From positions 3,782,001 to 3,846,000 of the forward strand of contig NC_063159.1 in assembly GCF_020921035.1 (NCBI RefSeq): a DNA stretch of 64,000 bases. Reading direction: 5' to 3'. This DNA comes from Rhodamnia argentea (taxonomy: Eukaryota > Streptophyta > Magnoliopsida > Myrtales > Myrtaceae). The translations under genes were made by a program, and so were the position numbers. This document shows, piece by piece, positions 45,507-57,658 of the stretch (its first letter is position 1; every line of letters begins with the position of its first letter). The notes beneath the pieces were generated by a model, which was not told where the DNA came from, did no database searches, and worked only from the letters and a program-made list of their open reading frames with translations.

Positions 45507-48500
45507 CTATCTTGTTTCCTTCTCGGCTTGACTGGTTGCAGCTTCGCTTGTTTCATTCTTGGCTTGACTGGTTGCAGCTTCGCTTGTTTCCTTCTTGGCT
45601 TGACTGGTTGCAGCTTCGGTTGCAGCTTCGCTTGTTTCATTCTTGGCTTGACTGGTTGCAGCTTCGCTTGCTTGAGGGGTCACGGTGGTATCCATCAGGC
45701 TGGCAGCTATTGCAGCCTTCAAGTCCTCATCTTCCATATCAGAAAGGGTTTGATCAGTTTGATCGATTCTTTGAGGAGGAGGTTGCGTTGTATTGCAAGA
45801 TTTTATGATTCTCTCGGCATCTTCAGGGGATAGCCACTGGCCATAACCACTGGGGGCTTCGGATGATGAAATTGGGAATTCTCTCGGGAAATTCCCCCTC
45901 ACCAGGAAAATACTCCACCCAAAGCCTTTGAGTGAGTCCAAATAGGCAGAGAGATAGAACTTGGAGAGATGCTGTGGTGCAGCATATAGGCTGTCGAAGT
46001 TATACCACTCTCCATTCACTTTCCTAATGCAGAACCAGTGGTCCTGCAAATGGCATATGAAGGCATTTTCCAGCTCCGGATCTATCTGCGCCGGTTCGGC
46101 GACCGGTGAGTTCAGGGGGATGACCAGCAGGTCAAACACCTCTAAAGCCTTTTCTAAAACCTGCAACCAAAGATTCGTGTAATAGTTACTTACCCATGCG
46201 CATGTTCGAGAGTAGTGTCAAGTGTACATCATATAAGATTTGTCCAAATGAAAAATCAAATGAGTCGAAACAACCTATAAGGTAACTATTTAAGGACAAA
46301 TACTTTCCAACTTATCAGAAAAGGTAAGCACATCTCCCCCATATACCAACCGGTTTTCAGGAGGAAAGAAAGAGAGGAGGGAGGGGAAGGAAACGAAAGG
46401 ACAGAAGGAAAGGAGGAGTGGGGTTCACTTTTAAATTTAAAATGAGAAGTTGTAGAATCTTATTGACTATAGGCAACTCTGAAGAAATGACTCATTATGA
46501 ACTCTTTTGACCATCACTTTTAGAAACAACAAAGAATCAGCATAGCAACTATTACCACCTTAATCTTCACGTTCAATCACTCAAATGCAGGAAACCTCTT
46601 AGCAACATCGTCATCAGATGTACAAATCAGTAGATAGTCGAAGTCCCTGCCATTTATCCAAATTTTCCGACAATAGATAGTTGTCCATCCCCACCATTTC
46701 TCCAAATATTTCAAGCATCACATTTTCAGATGATACAATTAATAGAATGCATGCTATACGATGTGTACTCCACCAATCACATAACACGAAATTCACTTAT
46801 GCTTGGGTTGGGAAAAGAAAGAAGGGGGGGTGGAGGGGGGGTGTTGTTGGGAGATAGAGAGAGGCACTAGAGTAATAACGGTATCTCAATGTTATTAATA
46901 TCTTCTTTTAGTAAATTTCTCTTCTAATTGCCTTGTGGTATAGCTATACTACCTAGCTCATTCATAAAAGAGCAAGCGCTACCAGTGGTGAGATCATTTC
47001 TTGAGCCCGGAAAGCAGAAAGGAATCCCATTATTATCTTAACAAAATTCTTAACTCCTTCTGCAGCTTTCTTTAGCAACTGTCGGGATGCATTAACTCAA
47101 AAAAAGAACTTGTCAGATACTTACGTGTTAATTACTGGTTTGAAGCTGCCAAAGAGACTATCATTGACTCAAAAGCTAACATGGTTATGTCCACAGCATA
47201 TTTTACGAATATGCGTTAAATACGCCATAACAGGATCAAAGCATCGTGACAAAACAAAGGTGGAAGAAACTTCAGAATTTGACAAAACTGTCAAGCAGAT
47301 CAGAGTTACACCATGACTACACCTATACTGAGGCAAACATGATGATCCATTGAATTTCACACCCACAGCTTCTTCACAAGATGCACCATTTGAGTTTGTC
47401 AATACATACAAATAAATAAGTTCCACTACTGAAATGTGTCTTCTCTTCTGGTAATGTAGAACTTAAGCATGTATGTTCAATTTTTTTTTTTTAAAGCATG
47501 TATGTTCATTTGACAATATGTAGGCAATCTTACAGTACAATATATGGTTAGTGGAGAAAAAAAGAGAAAAACTGGAGAAAGGACTCCTAAGATGCTTTAA
47601 ACCACCTAACAAGCCCAAGTGATCACTTTCGGTAAATTATCTATCACAAGAGGATTGTTATTCTAACTTAAGCACAAAACTCTAGTCAACCTTATAAAAG
47701 TCACAAGCATAACAAACAGGGCAAAGTTACCGAATAAAAAGGACGACATATAAGTTGAATTTGAAAGAAAGACTACACAATAACAATTTACATCAGATTG
47801 GACAGGATTCGCAACCTGCACATGAGCACTGGCATGCACACACGAGCTGAGCTCTAGATGTGTGCAAACATAAAAAACCAAATAATGCCTGTTTGTACAA
47901 AAGATAATATGTGCCTAAATGCAGAACCGGAGCTATAAATTCCACAACCACGTCATGCAGAACATAGTGACATCAATACGCACTGCACAGAATCATAATT
48001 CAAGGTAGAGGTGCAGTTAATGTGCAACATCATGTTTGAACCATTGGTCGTGAAAAATTGCTCTAATTGCAAGGCTAGGAAGCTGAGTCTTCCATTGGAA
48101 GTTGGAAGCATACGCTCTTAATACTAAACCCAAATTCATGACTTGTTTTAAGTATTGGAACATTGTCTCAAGCGCCCAGGTGAACATTTTTCAGTAAACA
48201 GCTCGGCCGGCCAGCCAGTTGTCAAATATATGAAACTTGTTAGCAACCACCCTGAGGACACTAATTAAGCTTCATCTAATGTAATTGGAAGATGTAAACA
48301 ACAGCTATTATCCATCAGACTCATCATTCTTCCTTGCCACTTCTATCCACGTCCTACCACACTTAGTCGGACAAGGCTTGGTTTATTGTTGTACCACCCC
48401 CCCTCCCACCAAAACCTTTTCCTTCTCTTGCTGTAGCTCTGTTTGTTGGATGATACAGACATCAAATTTCTGCAATTAAATTATTTTCTATGGCTTTGTC

Positions 48501-50822
48501 AACTGTAGATACTCCACAAAGTTCGATCTTTTTATCTTTTAGTCGACAGCTATTCGTGTAATGTCTATACAACTGAAAACAACCCTGAAGAGATTCAACA
48601 ATGGGAAAAATTATCCATCAAGTCTAACCAACAATCAAAATGTCAAGGCCCCGAGAGCAATGTAACACACAAATGCCTACTTACATAGTTGCACTGCCAA
48701 ATCATGCTGGTAGTCCCCTATTTCTTGTCAGGTAAACGCAAAGAACCTTACAGCCCGTTCATTAAATTAGGATTTGGCTGGTTAAGCATCACATTAAGCA
48801 CAAAAGACTACAAGTTTTACTCCATCTCTTGTGGATTCACAAAGAAGTAGATTACCTTTGGTATCATACGCATTAGCATCCTCATCAATATTTGGAGCCC
48901 CTCACATGCTCAGAGACTGTTCGATATAGAGGTTTAAGGCTATGTTCTTGTATATCTTGTGATTTTATAATCTTAGTTTATTTTTCAGCCACAACTACAT
49001 TTAAAAAAGAGGACCTGAAAGAACAAAATTCTAGAAAGTCAAAAGCCAGGCAGAGTGTTTTGACTGCTAATGATATAGAACCTAAATAGATTAAGTGCAT
49101 ATCTTTAAAGCATCATGCTCAGTGATGACGTGTTCTTTTCAGAATTCAGTAAAAGGTGGAGTAGAGAAAAAAAAAAAAAAAAACTGTAGATTGCTATTTC
49201 AAATCCAACCCATTTCAATTGATGAGTTGTCGTTTGCAATTTCTTAGGCAATTTAAATTAGTATGTCATCAGAAAAACTCTATGCTTTTCCCCTGTTTAC
49301 TTGTTGACAAACCCATGATTTCAAAGTGTCATCGTATAAGTAGATAGCATATTAAACATGACATCATCCACCGAGTTAAGCTGTGTATCTGGTCGTTAGG
49401 CATTGAAACCGTAACTCTTTGATGGGGAGATAGGAGGGGGAAGGAAAAATGGTGTTGGAGAAGAAAATTTTACACTTTCCTTCCAATACACTCTCGCATA
49501 AAGTTCAATTTTCTTTCCAAAATCTTCCAGGCCGACCTCTCATTTTCCCTCTCCCTCTTCCTCTCCCTCTCTCCCAAACAAAACATTAATATAATCTGAA
49601 AAGTAAGGCAAAGTGTCATGCAATCCCACAATTTCAATCAATTTAGTTCGCTTTTATTCAACTGCTCCACCCCTATGGATGAACACACAACAAAAAGACG
49701 ACAACCATCTGTGTAGACTTCCGAAACAAAATAAACATTTATTTATGTATAGTGAAGGGACATAAGCATGCTACTAAGCATTTGATGAGCCATTTCTTGC
49801 TTTTTGGAAGTTCTTTGCATTACGTCGATAATGAGGCATATTCCTCCATTGAAAGACGAATCCTTTTGGTAGCAATTCTATACTTTTGCTCATTTCTAAT
49901 TTAGAGAAGTTCACAATTTCAATTTTGCCCAAAAATCTATAACAGCAAGTGTATTAGTGTCTTCATATACCGGAATTTTTCTTCGACATGATTGTCAATT
50001 ATGGTACCTATTTCACCGATACCAACAAATTAGTTAGCTACTTTGACATGGTTGTCAATTATGGCACCTGTTTCACCGATACCAACGAATTTGTAGACTA
50101 GCTCACTAATTTGGATGCGTGAATCTAGGAGACCGATACACCATGTGCTTGATATAATACAGACACGGCCAAAAAACGTTTGAATCCATGATACAGATAA
50201 GAGCACGCATAAGACCTAGATTAGTACTAGGATGATCTAAAAGATCCTAACTACCAGGGTGCATTTGCAGAATACAACATTCCGCGTGGTTGAAAACTAA
50301 TTACTTGCCATAGGTAGACATCAACATGAATAATCACCATGACGCTTATCCTACATTTAAAGAAGGAAAGCTCCATCTATAGCGAAAGAAGCACAAACAA
50401 GGATTTTCAATGCGATAACAACCACTTCATCCGTCATGGAACGAGAGCTCTAATGAACAAGACAACTCAACAGCGCCTGACCAAAGCCATCGAAATCATT
50501 CTAAAAGGCCCGATCAGAAAGGTCCAACGAGGCTCAATTTCGAGCGGGGGGGCGAAGAAAGCAGAAGAAAGCGAACCTGGATACTGAAATCGCCGTCCAG
50601 TGAGACGTTGTGGGACTCCTGGGAGAGGAAATCGCCGCCCCCGGCGGCGCCCTGCGGCATCATCATCTGGCGCTCCTTGCGGTCGAGATCGGAGGCGAGG
50701 GCGGCCAAATCGAACTCGGAGAAGAAGGGGCCCTGCAGGACGGTGTTGACGCAGTGCACCGCGCACAGCTTCGACTCCTGCACCTCGTGGTACAGCATCC
50801 CTCCATTGCTGGCTCCCTCCAT
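45507..50822 (-). CDS. ATXN3: Ataxin-3 homologue, Josephin deubiquitinase, two exons, 299 aa
   Basis: Exon 1 is 50822-50577 (82 codons) and exon 2 is 46160-45507. The join SIQ|VLEKALEV is in phase 0 and matches the family exactly, so the 4.4 kb intron 46161-50576 is real. Ataxin-3 trims ubiquitin chains. The Josephin domain has Q15 and the nucleophile C20 (EVQESKLCAVHCVNT), H123 (QDHWFCIRK) and D138 (WYNFDSL); Asp instead of the animal Asn at the last site is usual in plants. A ubiquitin-interacting motif follows (DEDLKAAIAASLMD). The C-terminal 60 residues are SEAATSQAKxET repeats encoded by a minisatellite. The start at 50822 (MEGASNGGMLYHEVQ) is preferred over an in-frame upstream ATG because it matches the family. 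Confidence 0.93.
45525..45670 (-). repeat. 36 bp coding minisatellite at the ataxin-3 C-terminus
   Basis: GGCTTGACTGGTTGCAGCTT starts a 36 bp unit (12 codons, SEAATSQAK-N/K-ET) seen at 45525, 45561 and 45597, with a partial copy from 45645. The third copy has a 12 bp in-frame insertion. The unit length is a multiple of three, so copy-number change keeps the frame open to the stop at 45507-45509. Confidence 0.9.
49981..50100. repeat. 60 bp direct tandem duplication in the ataxin-3 intron
   Basis: Two adjacent 60 bp units (49981-50040 and 50041-50100) share CTTCGACATG/CTTTGACATG, TTGTCAATTATGG and TTTCACCGATACCAAC. They differ at roughly a dozen positions. The remainder of the 4.4 kb intron shows a pyrimidine/purine-rich patch at 49430-49580 that may be a small inverted-repeat element, and an A-run at 49169, but no nested gene. 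Confidence 0.75.
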
Positions 50823-52169
50823 TTCCGCAAATTGGGGACGAAGACGCAGAGGAGACGAGACGAAACGCAACCCTAGCGATTGGATTTTGGAATATTTCTC
50901 TCTCCCTATTCGGGCGATTTTGCTCGTCGATTTTCGTTTTGGATCGTCTCTTTTCCCCATTTTTCCCCTGGACGCCGCGACCGCGAGTCAGCACGTGCCC
51001 GCCACGTGTCTGAGGCAACCGTCCCTCCTCCAGTGGATCGGATCGGATCGGGTCGGGTCGGGTCGGTCGTTAAATGGGAGTAGCCTGTCGCCTTTTTTGG
51101 GTCTTTTGCCTTGATTACGTTCCTTCCCCATGGATGGGAAAATATCTTTTCTTTTCCAATTTTGCACGCCATTCTTTCCTCCTTTCTTCCTTCGTTTGTG
51201 AATTTCGCTCGATACTTTCTCCTTCCCCTAAAACAAAAAAAAACCAATCTAGTCGGGATCTCCTATAATCATGGATCGGGCGACCGACCCACGAGTCTAT
51301 CTCGATCCATTTAGTGCAATGACAGCCCGAACACAAATTTTGACGAGTCGAGAAGCGATCATCTTTTAGTTGATGAGTAGGATTTGATTCCGCTCTAGCC
51401 ACGCCCATCCCGCTTGATAAAAATGTTTTATCTTTATTTTCTACTTATTGGCAGGCCTCAATAATAAGTGAGGTCGATGCTATTCTAATCTCGACTTACC
51501 CCAAAGATCATCTCTCGCATGTATATCAAGGAGGTCCCTTTTTTTTCCAATTTTTAAGGCAAATCTTGTACAAACAACATGGAGACAGAGCCGCATTTAC
51601 CTGTCGGTTTAAATGCAAACAATAATGTGATTGACCTTCTCAAATTGCATATGGCGGAAGAACTTGACAAGTCGCGATTTATTGAACTGACTTTGGGCAC
51701 GTGACGAATCAAAGCCACTGGTCAGTTACTTGGCCTAACGCTGGTAAAAAGTCAAAGGTCATGTCGCACGAAATCGGTGTTGACTCCGTTGACATTAAAT
51801 CAAAACTACTCAGCCTTGGTTTTCCACTTCCAGATTCCTCGTAGATAGAGGAAGAAACGAGATTATTTTAGCTTAGAGTTGGCATTACAGGTAGGGATAT
51901 GTCTCGGTAGTTCCACCAAGCAATGGCCTAGGACCTGTCCAAATTGCGATATCGACGACGGAGAATCAGGTCCGGCTGAGTTCGTTGCCCGGCCAAAACC
52001 CCAAGATTCCAATTTGACAGCAACGATCACAACTCTGGCGCAAAGTACACTTCATCCTACAATGAACACTCGAGTGCAGTTAAAAAATCCGAACGAAGAT
52101 CTCATTACAAGGAGTTCCAGTAAATCTGAGATTGTATCACATTCCTACTTGAACAAATCAAACAAGCCA
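50823..52169. other. Ataxin-3 promoter side and intergenic DNA
   Basis: The first about 150 bp are the 5' UTR of the minus-strand gene. A GATCG/GGTCG microsatellite lies at about 51035-51067. An ORF on the plus strand at 51879-52253 (124 codons) has low-complexity, Ser/Lys-rich sequence (TRSSSKSEIVSHSYLNKS) and no family match that I know. I leave it uncalled. Confidence 0.45.
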
Positions 52170-54420
52170 ACAAAAAAAAATCTTAAGACTCTGCTATTTG
52201 AATTAGAACTAGCTGCTGCATCAAGCCGGGCTTCTCATCAGAGTAACATTTAATCATCTGTGGTCCAAGACTACTCACAACACTACAACTTCTCGAGGTT
52301 TGATTTGACAGTAATCATCTACAAGTTCTTGAAATGTCCAAGTCTATAACGATGTATTCTCCAATCCATGTTTAGAGCTTTCTTCGTGCCAGCTACATCT
52401 TATCTGTAAAAAAAACATCTCTTAAGAGAAAAAGCTAACTATTTACTCTCAATTCTCAACCATCGGAGCACCTCGAAAGATAACGGTCGCTCTAAACATG
52501 ACCATTTTGCTCAAAACAGAGAACCTAAGATCAGCGCTTTTTAATGGCAGAGCCAACTTATCAAAAGGCTGAAGATATAAACGTAGCCAGATATTTCCAA
52601 GCGAATCCATTCGCTCCTCGGACAAAACCAAGAGTTGAAGGTAACAGCGGAACGGCAATAATCTTGAAGCAACACAAAGAATCGTCATCAAGACGAAGAA
52701 AAATGACTCATCGAGCCGCTCGCTCCAAAGGGCGGAGACTGAAGCGTGAGGATCACGCGGAAGGAAGGGATTGCTATCGCAACGAAGAAAAACAAAAGAG
52801 AGTGAGACTGAGAGGTTTAGCGAGACTTAACAGATCTTTGTTCAAGAAGATGGAAAACAATAGCAAAAAAGCAGGATTCGATCCGTAAGATTTCATGAGC
52901 TTCGCCATTTTCAGCTGCCTCGCCAAAATCTCATTACAAGAAGGTCGACCGTTCCATCATATGTGAGCGCCAGGCGATCCTAAATCTCCTCATCTTAGAT
53001 ACGAAAAGCTCTATTAAACTCAATAAGAGATAGAGCGCTGCGCCTAACACTAATAACTTTAGCACTTAATGTAAGTATTCTCTTTTACTGTTGTATTGGA
53101 GAAATTGGCGTTGTAAGGAAAGTTGAATCTTATAATCAGAATACCTGTGTAGATGCCAGAATTCCGAGAAAAATTGCCTCAGTCTCACTCTTTGCAGATC
53201 TTTCCTTTCATTTGTGAAATCCAAGCTCTGCGATTGCATTAGAGGTAGCTGCTACAGTTCTTCAAAACAAAACTGATTGAATTGAGTTGGTGATACATTA
53301 AACTAGACTTCCCATCAGAGTTAGACTTAATTCACCAATGCTGAACACGTACTTGTCTACCATGACATGAGACATCTTGTCTTTTACGACTACTTGAAGC
53401 TGGCCCTGTCCATCAGGAGTATAATTGGAGGAAAGACACATAATACCATACAAAAATCCAAAAATCCAGTCTATAATGATGTATTCTCAATTCCATGTTC
53501 AGAGCTTCCAACTGATTTAGTCGAATCTTCAAACCAGCTGCATTGAAGCCACTGACTATTTACTGTATACATTTAGATGTGGCACTCACAAAAACTGTAG
53601 CTAATCTATTGAGTATCCCTCAACTGGTTTCGGCCTACCGTGGCCATCGTCAGGAGAGCGGTATTAACCCTCAACCAGTTTTGGCTAAAATTGGAGCATT
53701 AATATGATCAAATTAAAGTCAGTTTTGTCCCTCCACTGTGGTGTTCTCCTCCACGCTTCTTCTTCTTCTCTTCTCCTGCTTTCTCTTCTCTTGCTTTCAC
53801 AAGAAAGCTTCTTCTTCTCCCGCTTCTTCTTCTTCTCAAATGTTCTCAAATGTTCTCATTCCCCCGCCCGTCCCTCTTTCCCATCCTCCATCATCCAATG
53901 CCACCTTAAATTTTTGCTCAAAACAGAGAACCCAACACTAGATCTTCTTCTAGAGTGCAGTGGCAGAGCCAACTTATCAAAAGGCCGAAAATATAATTGT
54001 GGAGACATATTCCAATCGTATCAATTCGATCCATCCTCACAGTAACCCCTGATAGTTGGACAGAACCGAGAGTTGAAGGCAACAACTGAACCACCATAAT
54101 CTTGAAGCCACACACCGACCCGCCATGTTCGCAGTCGTTCATCGGGACGGTCGGAACATCAAACCAATTCATCAAATCGCTCACTTCGAACAGGTGGAGA
54201 GTGAAGCGGGCGAATCACGCGGAAGGGAGGGATCGACATAGCTACGACGAGAACGAATCGATGCAGAGACAAGAGAGAGTGAGACTGACAGGCTTAGTGA
54301 GATTTGCCAGATGTTTGTCGAAGAAGATGGAAAGCAAGAGCGAAAAGCAGGATCGGATCGACCCGACCCGACCCGATTTCATTAGCTTCGCCATTTTCAG
54401 CCGCCACAGAAGCCCTAGAT
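52170..54420. repeat. Diverged direct duplication, gene not recognised
   Basis: The segment about 52170-52930 is repeated at about 53240-54420. Shared landmarks are GTCTATAA-GATGTATTCTC (52353 and 53472), TTGCTCAAAACAGAGAACC (52509 and 53917), GGCAGAGCCAACTTATCAAA (52545 and 53963) and the end block AGATTTCATGAGCTTCGCC / GATTTCATTAGCTTCGCC. The right copy has an extra about 330 bp (53570-53900) with TTCTTCTTCT runs. On the minus strand both copies have an ATG followed by AKLMKS and short, non-identical ORFs (about 49 and 44 codons). A TATA-like TATTTAAA lies upstream of the right copy at about 54461. It could be the 5' part of an unknown minus-strand gene or transcript; function not recognised. 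Confidence 0.5.
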
Positions 54421-54753
54421 TTCATGAGCTTTTGTTCTGTATAACGTCGAGCTAACCTATTTAAAGGGAAACCCTAATCGACGGGGACGATGAAACATAA
54501 TTAATACTTTTTCACAAAATATTACCTAAATTATTTAAAATAATTAGGGTCTGCATGTTAACAATTTTGTTTTTGTGATTCTGTTCCCAAAAGCAAAAAA
54601 AATAAGAATCATGTTTGATAACACATATAATTTTGATTATGATTCTAGAAGCGGAATCGGTTTTGAAGAAAAAATGACCATTTTTGCAAAACCACAAAAA
54701 AGTTGGTTTTGACAAAAATAATCACTTTTACAAAACACAAAAACTTTTTCTTT

Positions 54754-54826
54754 CCTCCTTTCTTTCGTTACTTTGCTTGACCTCTCGGAAGGTCTTTCGT
54801 TACTTTGCTTTTGACCTCTCGGAAGG
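54754..54826 (+). repeat. 33 bp tandem duplication near the left Harbinger end
   Basis: TCTTTCGTTACTTTGCTT followed by GACCTCTCGGAAGG occurs twice in a row (about 54761-54792 and 54793-54826). The second copy has two additional T residues. Confidence 0.8.
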
Positions 54827-55074
54827 ATACTCCGCCACGACACTCTTGAGACTCTCGTTCGCGACTCAATTCATTGCTTCGTCCGCCGCTCTTGTGACCC
54901 GCCAGCTCTACCGCCGTCATCCGTTGTTCCTGTTGAACGACTCTGGTAAGTTTCGCTTGACCGAGATATGTCCTCATCTTCTCGCTTGAGCCAGATTCGC
55001 CGTCTCGTCGCCCGAGCCCGAATAGGGCGGCTCTTGCCGGATCGGCGAGGGCAACCACCCTCTTGGCCTAAGGT

Positions 55075-55225
55075 GAGACTCGCACTCGCTAATCTCGACT
55101 AGGGCTGCCCTAATCGAGCGACGCAAACTTTCCCCTCGCTGAACTCGACCGGGGTCACCCTAATCGGACGACGCGAGCATCCCCTCAGTGATCTCGACTA
55201 GGGCCGCCCTAATTGGGCGACGAGA
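55075..55225 (+). repeat. Three degenerate 55-60 bp tandem units
   Basis: The motif CTCGACTAGGGCTGCCCTAA-TCG-GCGACGC recurs at about 55098, 55145 and 55192, with CTCGAC(C/T)-GGG-(C/T)-CCCTAAT and CGACG in each unit and CCCCTC-TGA between them. It is GC-rich relative to its surroundings and lies upstream of the Myb/SANT gene inside the putative Harbinger element. Confidence 0.65.
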
Positions 55226-56386
55226 TGGCGAGCTTCGGCGAGGAGACGATGTAAATGTGAATATGCATACGTGGTTTTTCTTGTTAAACTTGCATCATAC
55301 AAAGATTCAATTTCTCCTTTTCCCAGTTCACTGGTTCAATGTCATTGACTCTCTCCGTTTCTTTCTTTTTCACTTCCTTGATCAATGCAATTTAGTCATT
55401 CTCTCTCTAAATTATGGAGGCTAGAGTTTAAAAACCGACATGAATATACGCGGTTGTCGATTTCCGGACTCGTTATCTGCATATCTAAAAGGGGGAATTG
55501 TGCAATTCGATCGATTCCGATCGATTTGAAATGGGTGTAGTGAAAGTTGCGTGAGTGATATGACGATGTGAACTTCTACAACAGAGATTGTGTTCTTGAT
55601 GCCTGAACTTTGTCTGCAGGAAGAAAAACTAAAATCACGCCAGACGCACCATCTGCACATCAGTTGTCTCTGTCCTTGAATGAATTTGGAACGTCCTGAA
55701 ATATGTTGAGGTGATTCTGTCTTTGGCTACCTGGCAAGTTCCCGTTCAGCGAGTGAGATTTTCCTGTGTGCAGGTTCTGAAATTTATATCTTCTGTTGGC
55801 ATTCCTCTTTATGTACTTCACGTTATTTTTGGCTTAGCGAAGAAAACTCAGTAGCTGTCATGTGCTTTTGCTTTTTGATCTGTAAGAACGAAGCTTTATA
55901 GATACAGACAACCAAAGCATGTACCCTGCCGTGTGCAATTTCTCTCTGCAGTTTTGTGTATTTTGAGCTAATATGAATAAGTGACAATGTGGATAGATAC
56001 CTTAAATTTTTTACTATGAACTAATCAACTCAATATACTGAGGGGGGAAAAATCCTATGTACTTACAAAATACAAAGAACAAAAGTTATGGTGACTTTAA
56101 ATAGTATATGCTTTTCAGAATTTTGAGGTGTTCATACTAGCAGAATGTGCATGTAGCATTTCTTGGAAAAGTTTCGCTGTTGTTGTGCACTACTATTAAG
56201 TTGCTGTGATTTCTTTCAAATTTGTAGAGTCAAATGGGTGTACCAAGTTTCAATTTCTATTATATTTGTTGTACATATAGATATAAGAACATAGCAATTC
56301 TAGATCCAATTGCATTTCCTAATGCTTACTTCGCTTAAATTGTATGTATATGCATTTGACCATGTTATAGTTGCTTGTGGTAGCCA

Positions 56387-57353
56387 ATGGCATCCCAAAA
56401 AGATGAATCTAGTGCAAAGTGGACCGACTCTTTAACCAACCTCTTTATAAGTTTGATGGTGGAAGAGGTAAAAAAAGGAAACCACACCTCTTGTACTTTC
56501 AACAAAGTGGGGTGGAAAACCATACGGGCTGAATTCACTACTCAGACAGGACTTGAATATAAGCAAGCACGGATGAAGAACAAGATGAACAGATTGAGAA
56601 GAGATTTTGGTAGTTTTAAGAAGCTGCTTTCACAATCCGGATTTGGCTGGGATTATGTAAATAAAGTAGTTGTTGTCGATGATCCAAGTATATGGGAAAA
56701 ACACATCAAGGCATCATTTAGCTTTGGTCATTTTAGATCATTATATATGTCTGTTTTAAAAGGTTTTCTTATGTCGCTAAAGTATGTCATTATTGTGAAA
56801 ATTGCAGGAAAATAATGAGTGGGCAAAGTTTAAGAAGGATGGGTTTCCTCAATATTCCGAGCTGTCTATTATATTTGGTGATACCTATGCTCTCGGGGAG
56901 GAAGCAAGAGGAAATGTGGAAGATTTGATGGTGTCGGAGGAAGGTGACAATCGTGGCAATCATGCAGACGATGATCCAAACGAATTTGGTGAACATCCCA
57001 TTGATCATGGAGTCTTTACAAGTGGACAACACAACTTGGATATGACTCCAAATAGCAAGAGGAGAAGAAAGAGTATCGCTTCTGATGTTGCCAATACCTG
57101 CAAAGTCTTACAAGAGATGATGAAATCTAGGGCAAGTCAACAGAGTGACTCTGCTGCCACCTCACAAGTCACATCATCGCCTGTAGACCCCTTTTTCGTA
57201 TCTGCTGTGATTGAGGTCCTACTTAGCATGCCCGAGGTGGATTCGGATCTTTACCACAAAGCATTGGAACGAGCAATGGATAGTGCCACATGGAGGGAGG
57301 CTTTCATCCAAACTCCAACCGAGATGAGAAATGGACTTCTCCAACGTCTTTAG
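56387..57353 (+). CDS. Harbinger ORF1: Myb/SANT-like DNA-binding protein, 289 aa
   Basis: Exons are 56387-56710 and 56808-57353. The join WEKHIK|ENNEWAKFKK is in phase 0, as in relatives. The N-terminal Myb/SANT-like domain (Myb_DNA-bind_3 type) is clear: KWTDSLTNLFISLMVEEVKK, then FNKVGWKTIRAEFTTQTG and KQARMKNKMNRLRRDFGSFK. The second exon has the conserved WAKFKKDGFPQYSELSIIFG, an acidic stretch, a basic nuclear-localisation-like SKRRRKS (about residue 190) and a C-terminal helical tail. In Harbinger transposons this protein binds the ends and helps bring the transposase into the nucleus. The donor appears to be GC (56711) instead of GT, which may lower splicing efficiency. No stop or frameshift is seen. 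Confidence 0.8.
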
Positions 57354-57658
57354 TAGATGTTGGAAAATGTGTTGGGGATTGCGTGGGATTTTTTGTTTGG
57401 TTTCATTTTACTATATGACTTATGATGTTATTTGGCTTTCATCTCACGATGGATTGCATAGGATTTTTATGTCTATTTTTCTTTTACTTTATGACTTATG
57501 TTATGATGTTATTTGGTTTTCATCCCACGATGGATTGTGTGGGTTTTTTTATATTTGGTTTGCTTTCACTCGACGACTTATGTTATTGGTTGTTATTGGG
57601 TTACTTTTCCCAAACATCTATATTAATGTTCTTGTATTTGTGTGATGGCATAGGTACT

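Noticed and set aside
50467..51114. Long ORFs on both strands around the ataxin-3 start (183 and 168 codons)
   Set aside because: They are GC-rich shadow frames of exon 1 and the 5' UTR. The family match fixes the real frame.
51879..52253. 124-codon plus-strand ORF starting MALQVGICLGSS
   Set aside because: No recognisable domain, low-complexity second half, and part of it lies in a non-coding duplicated segment. Not called as a gene without transcript evidence.
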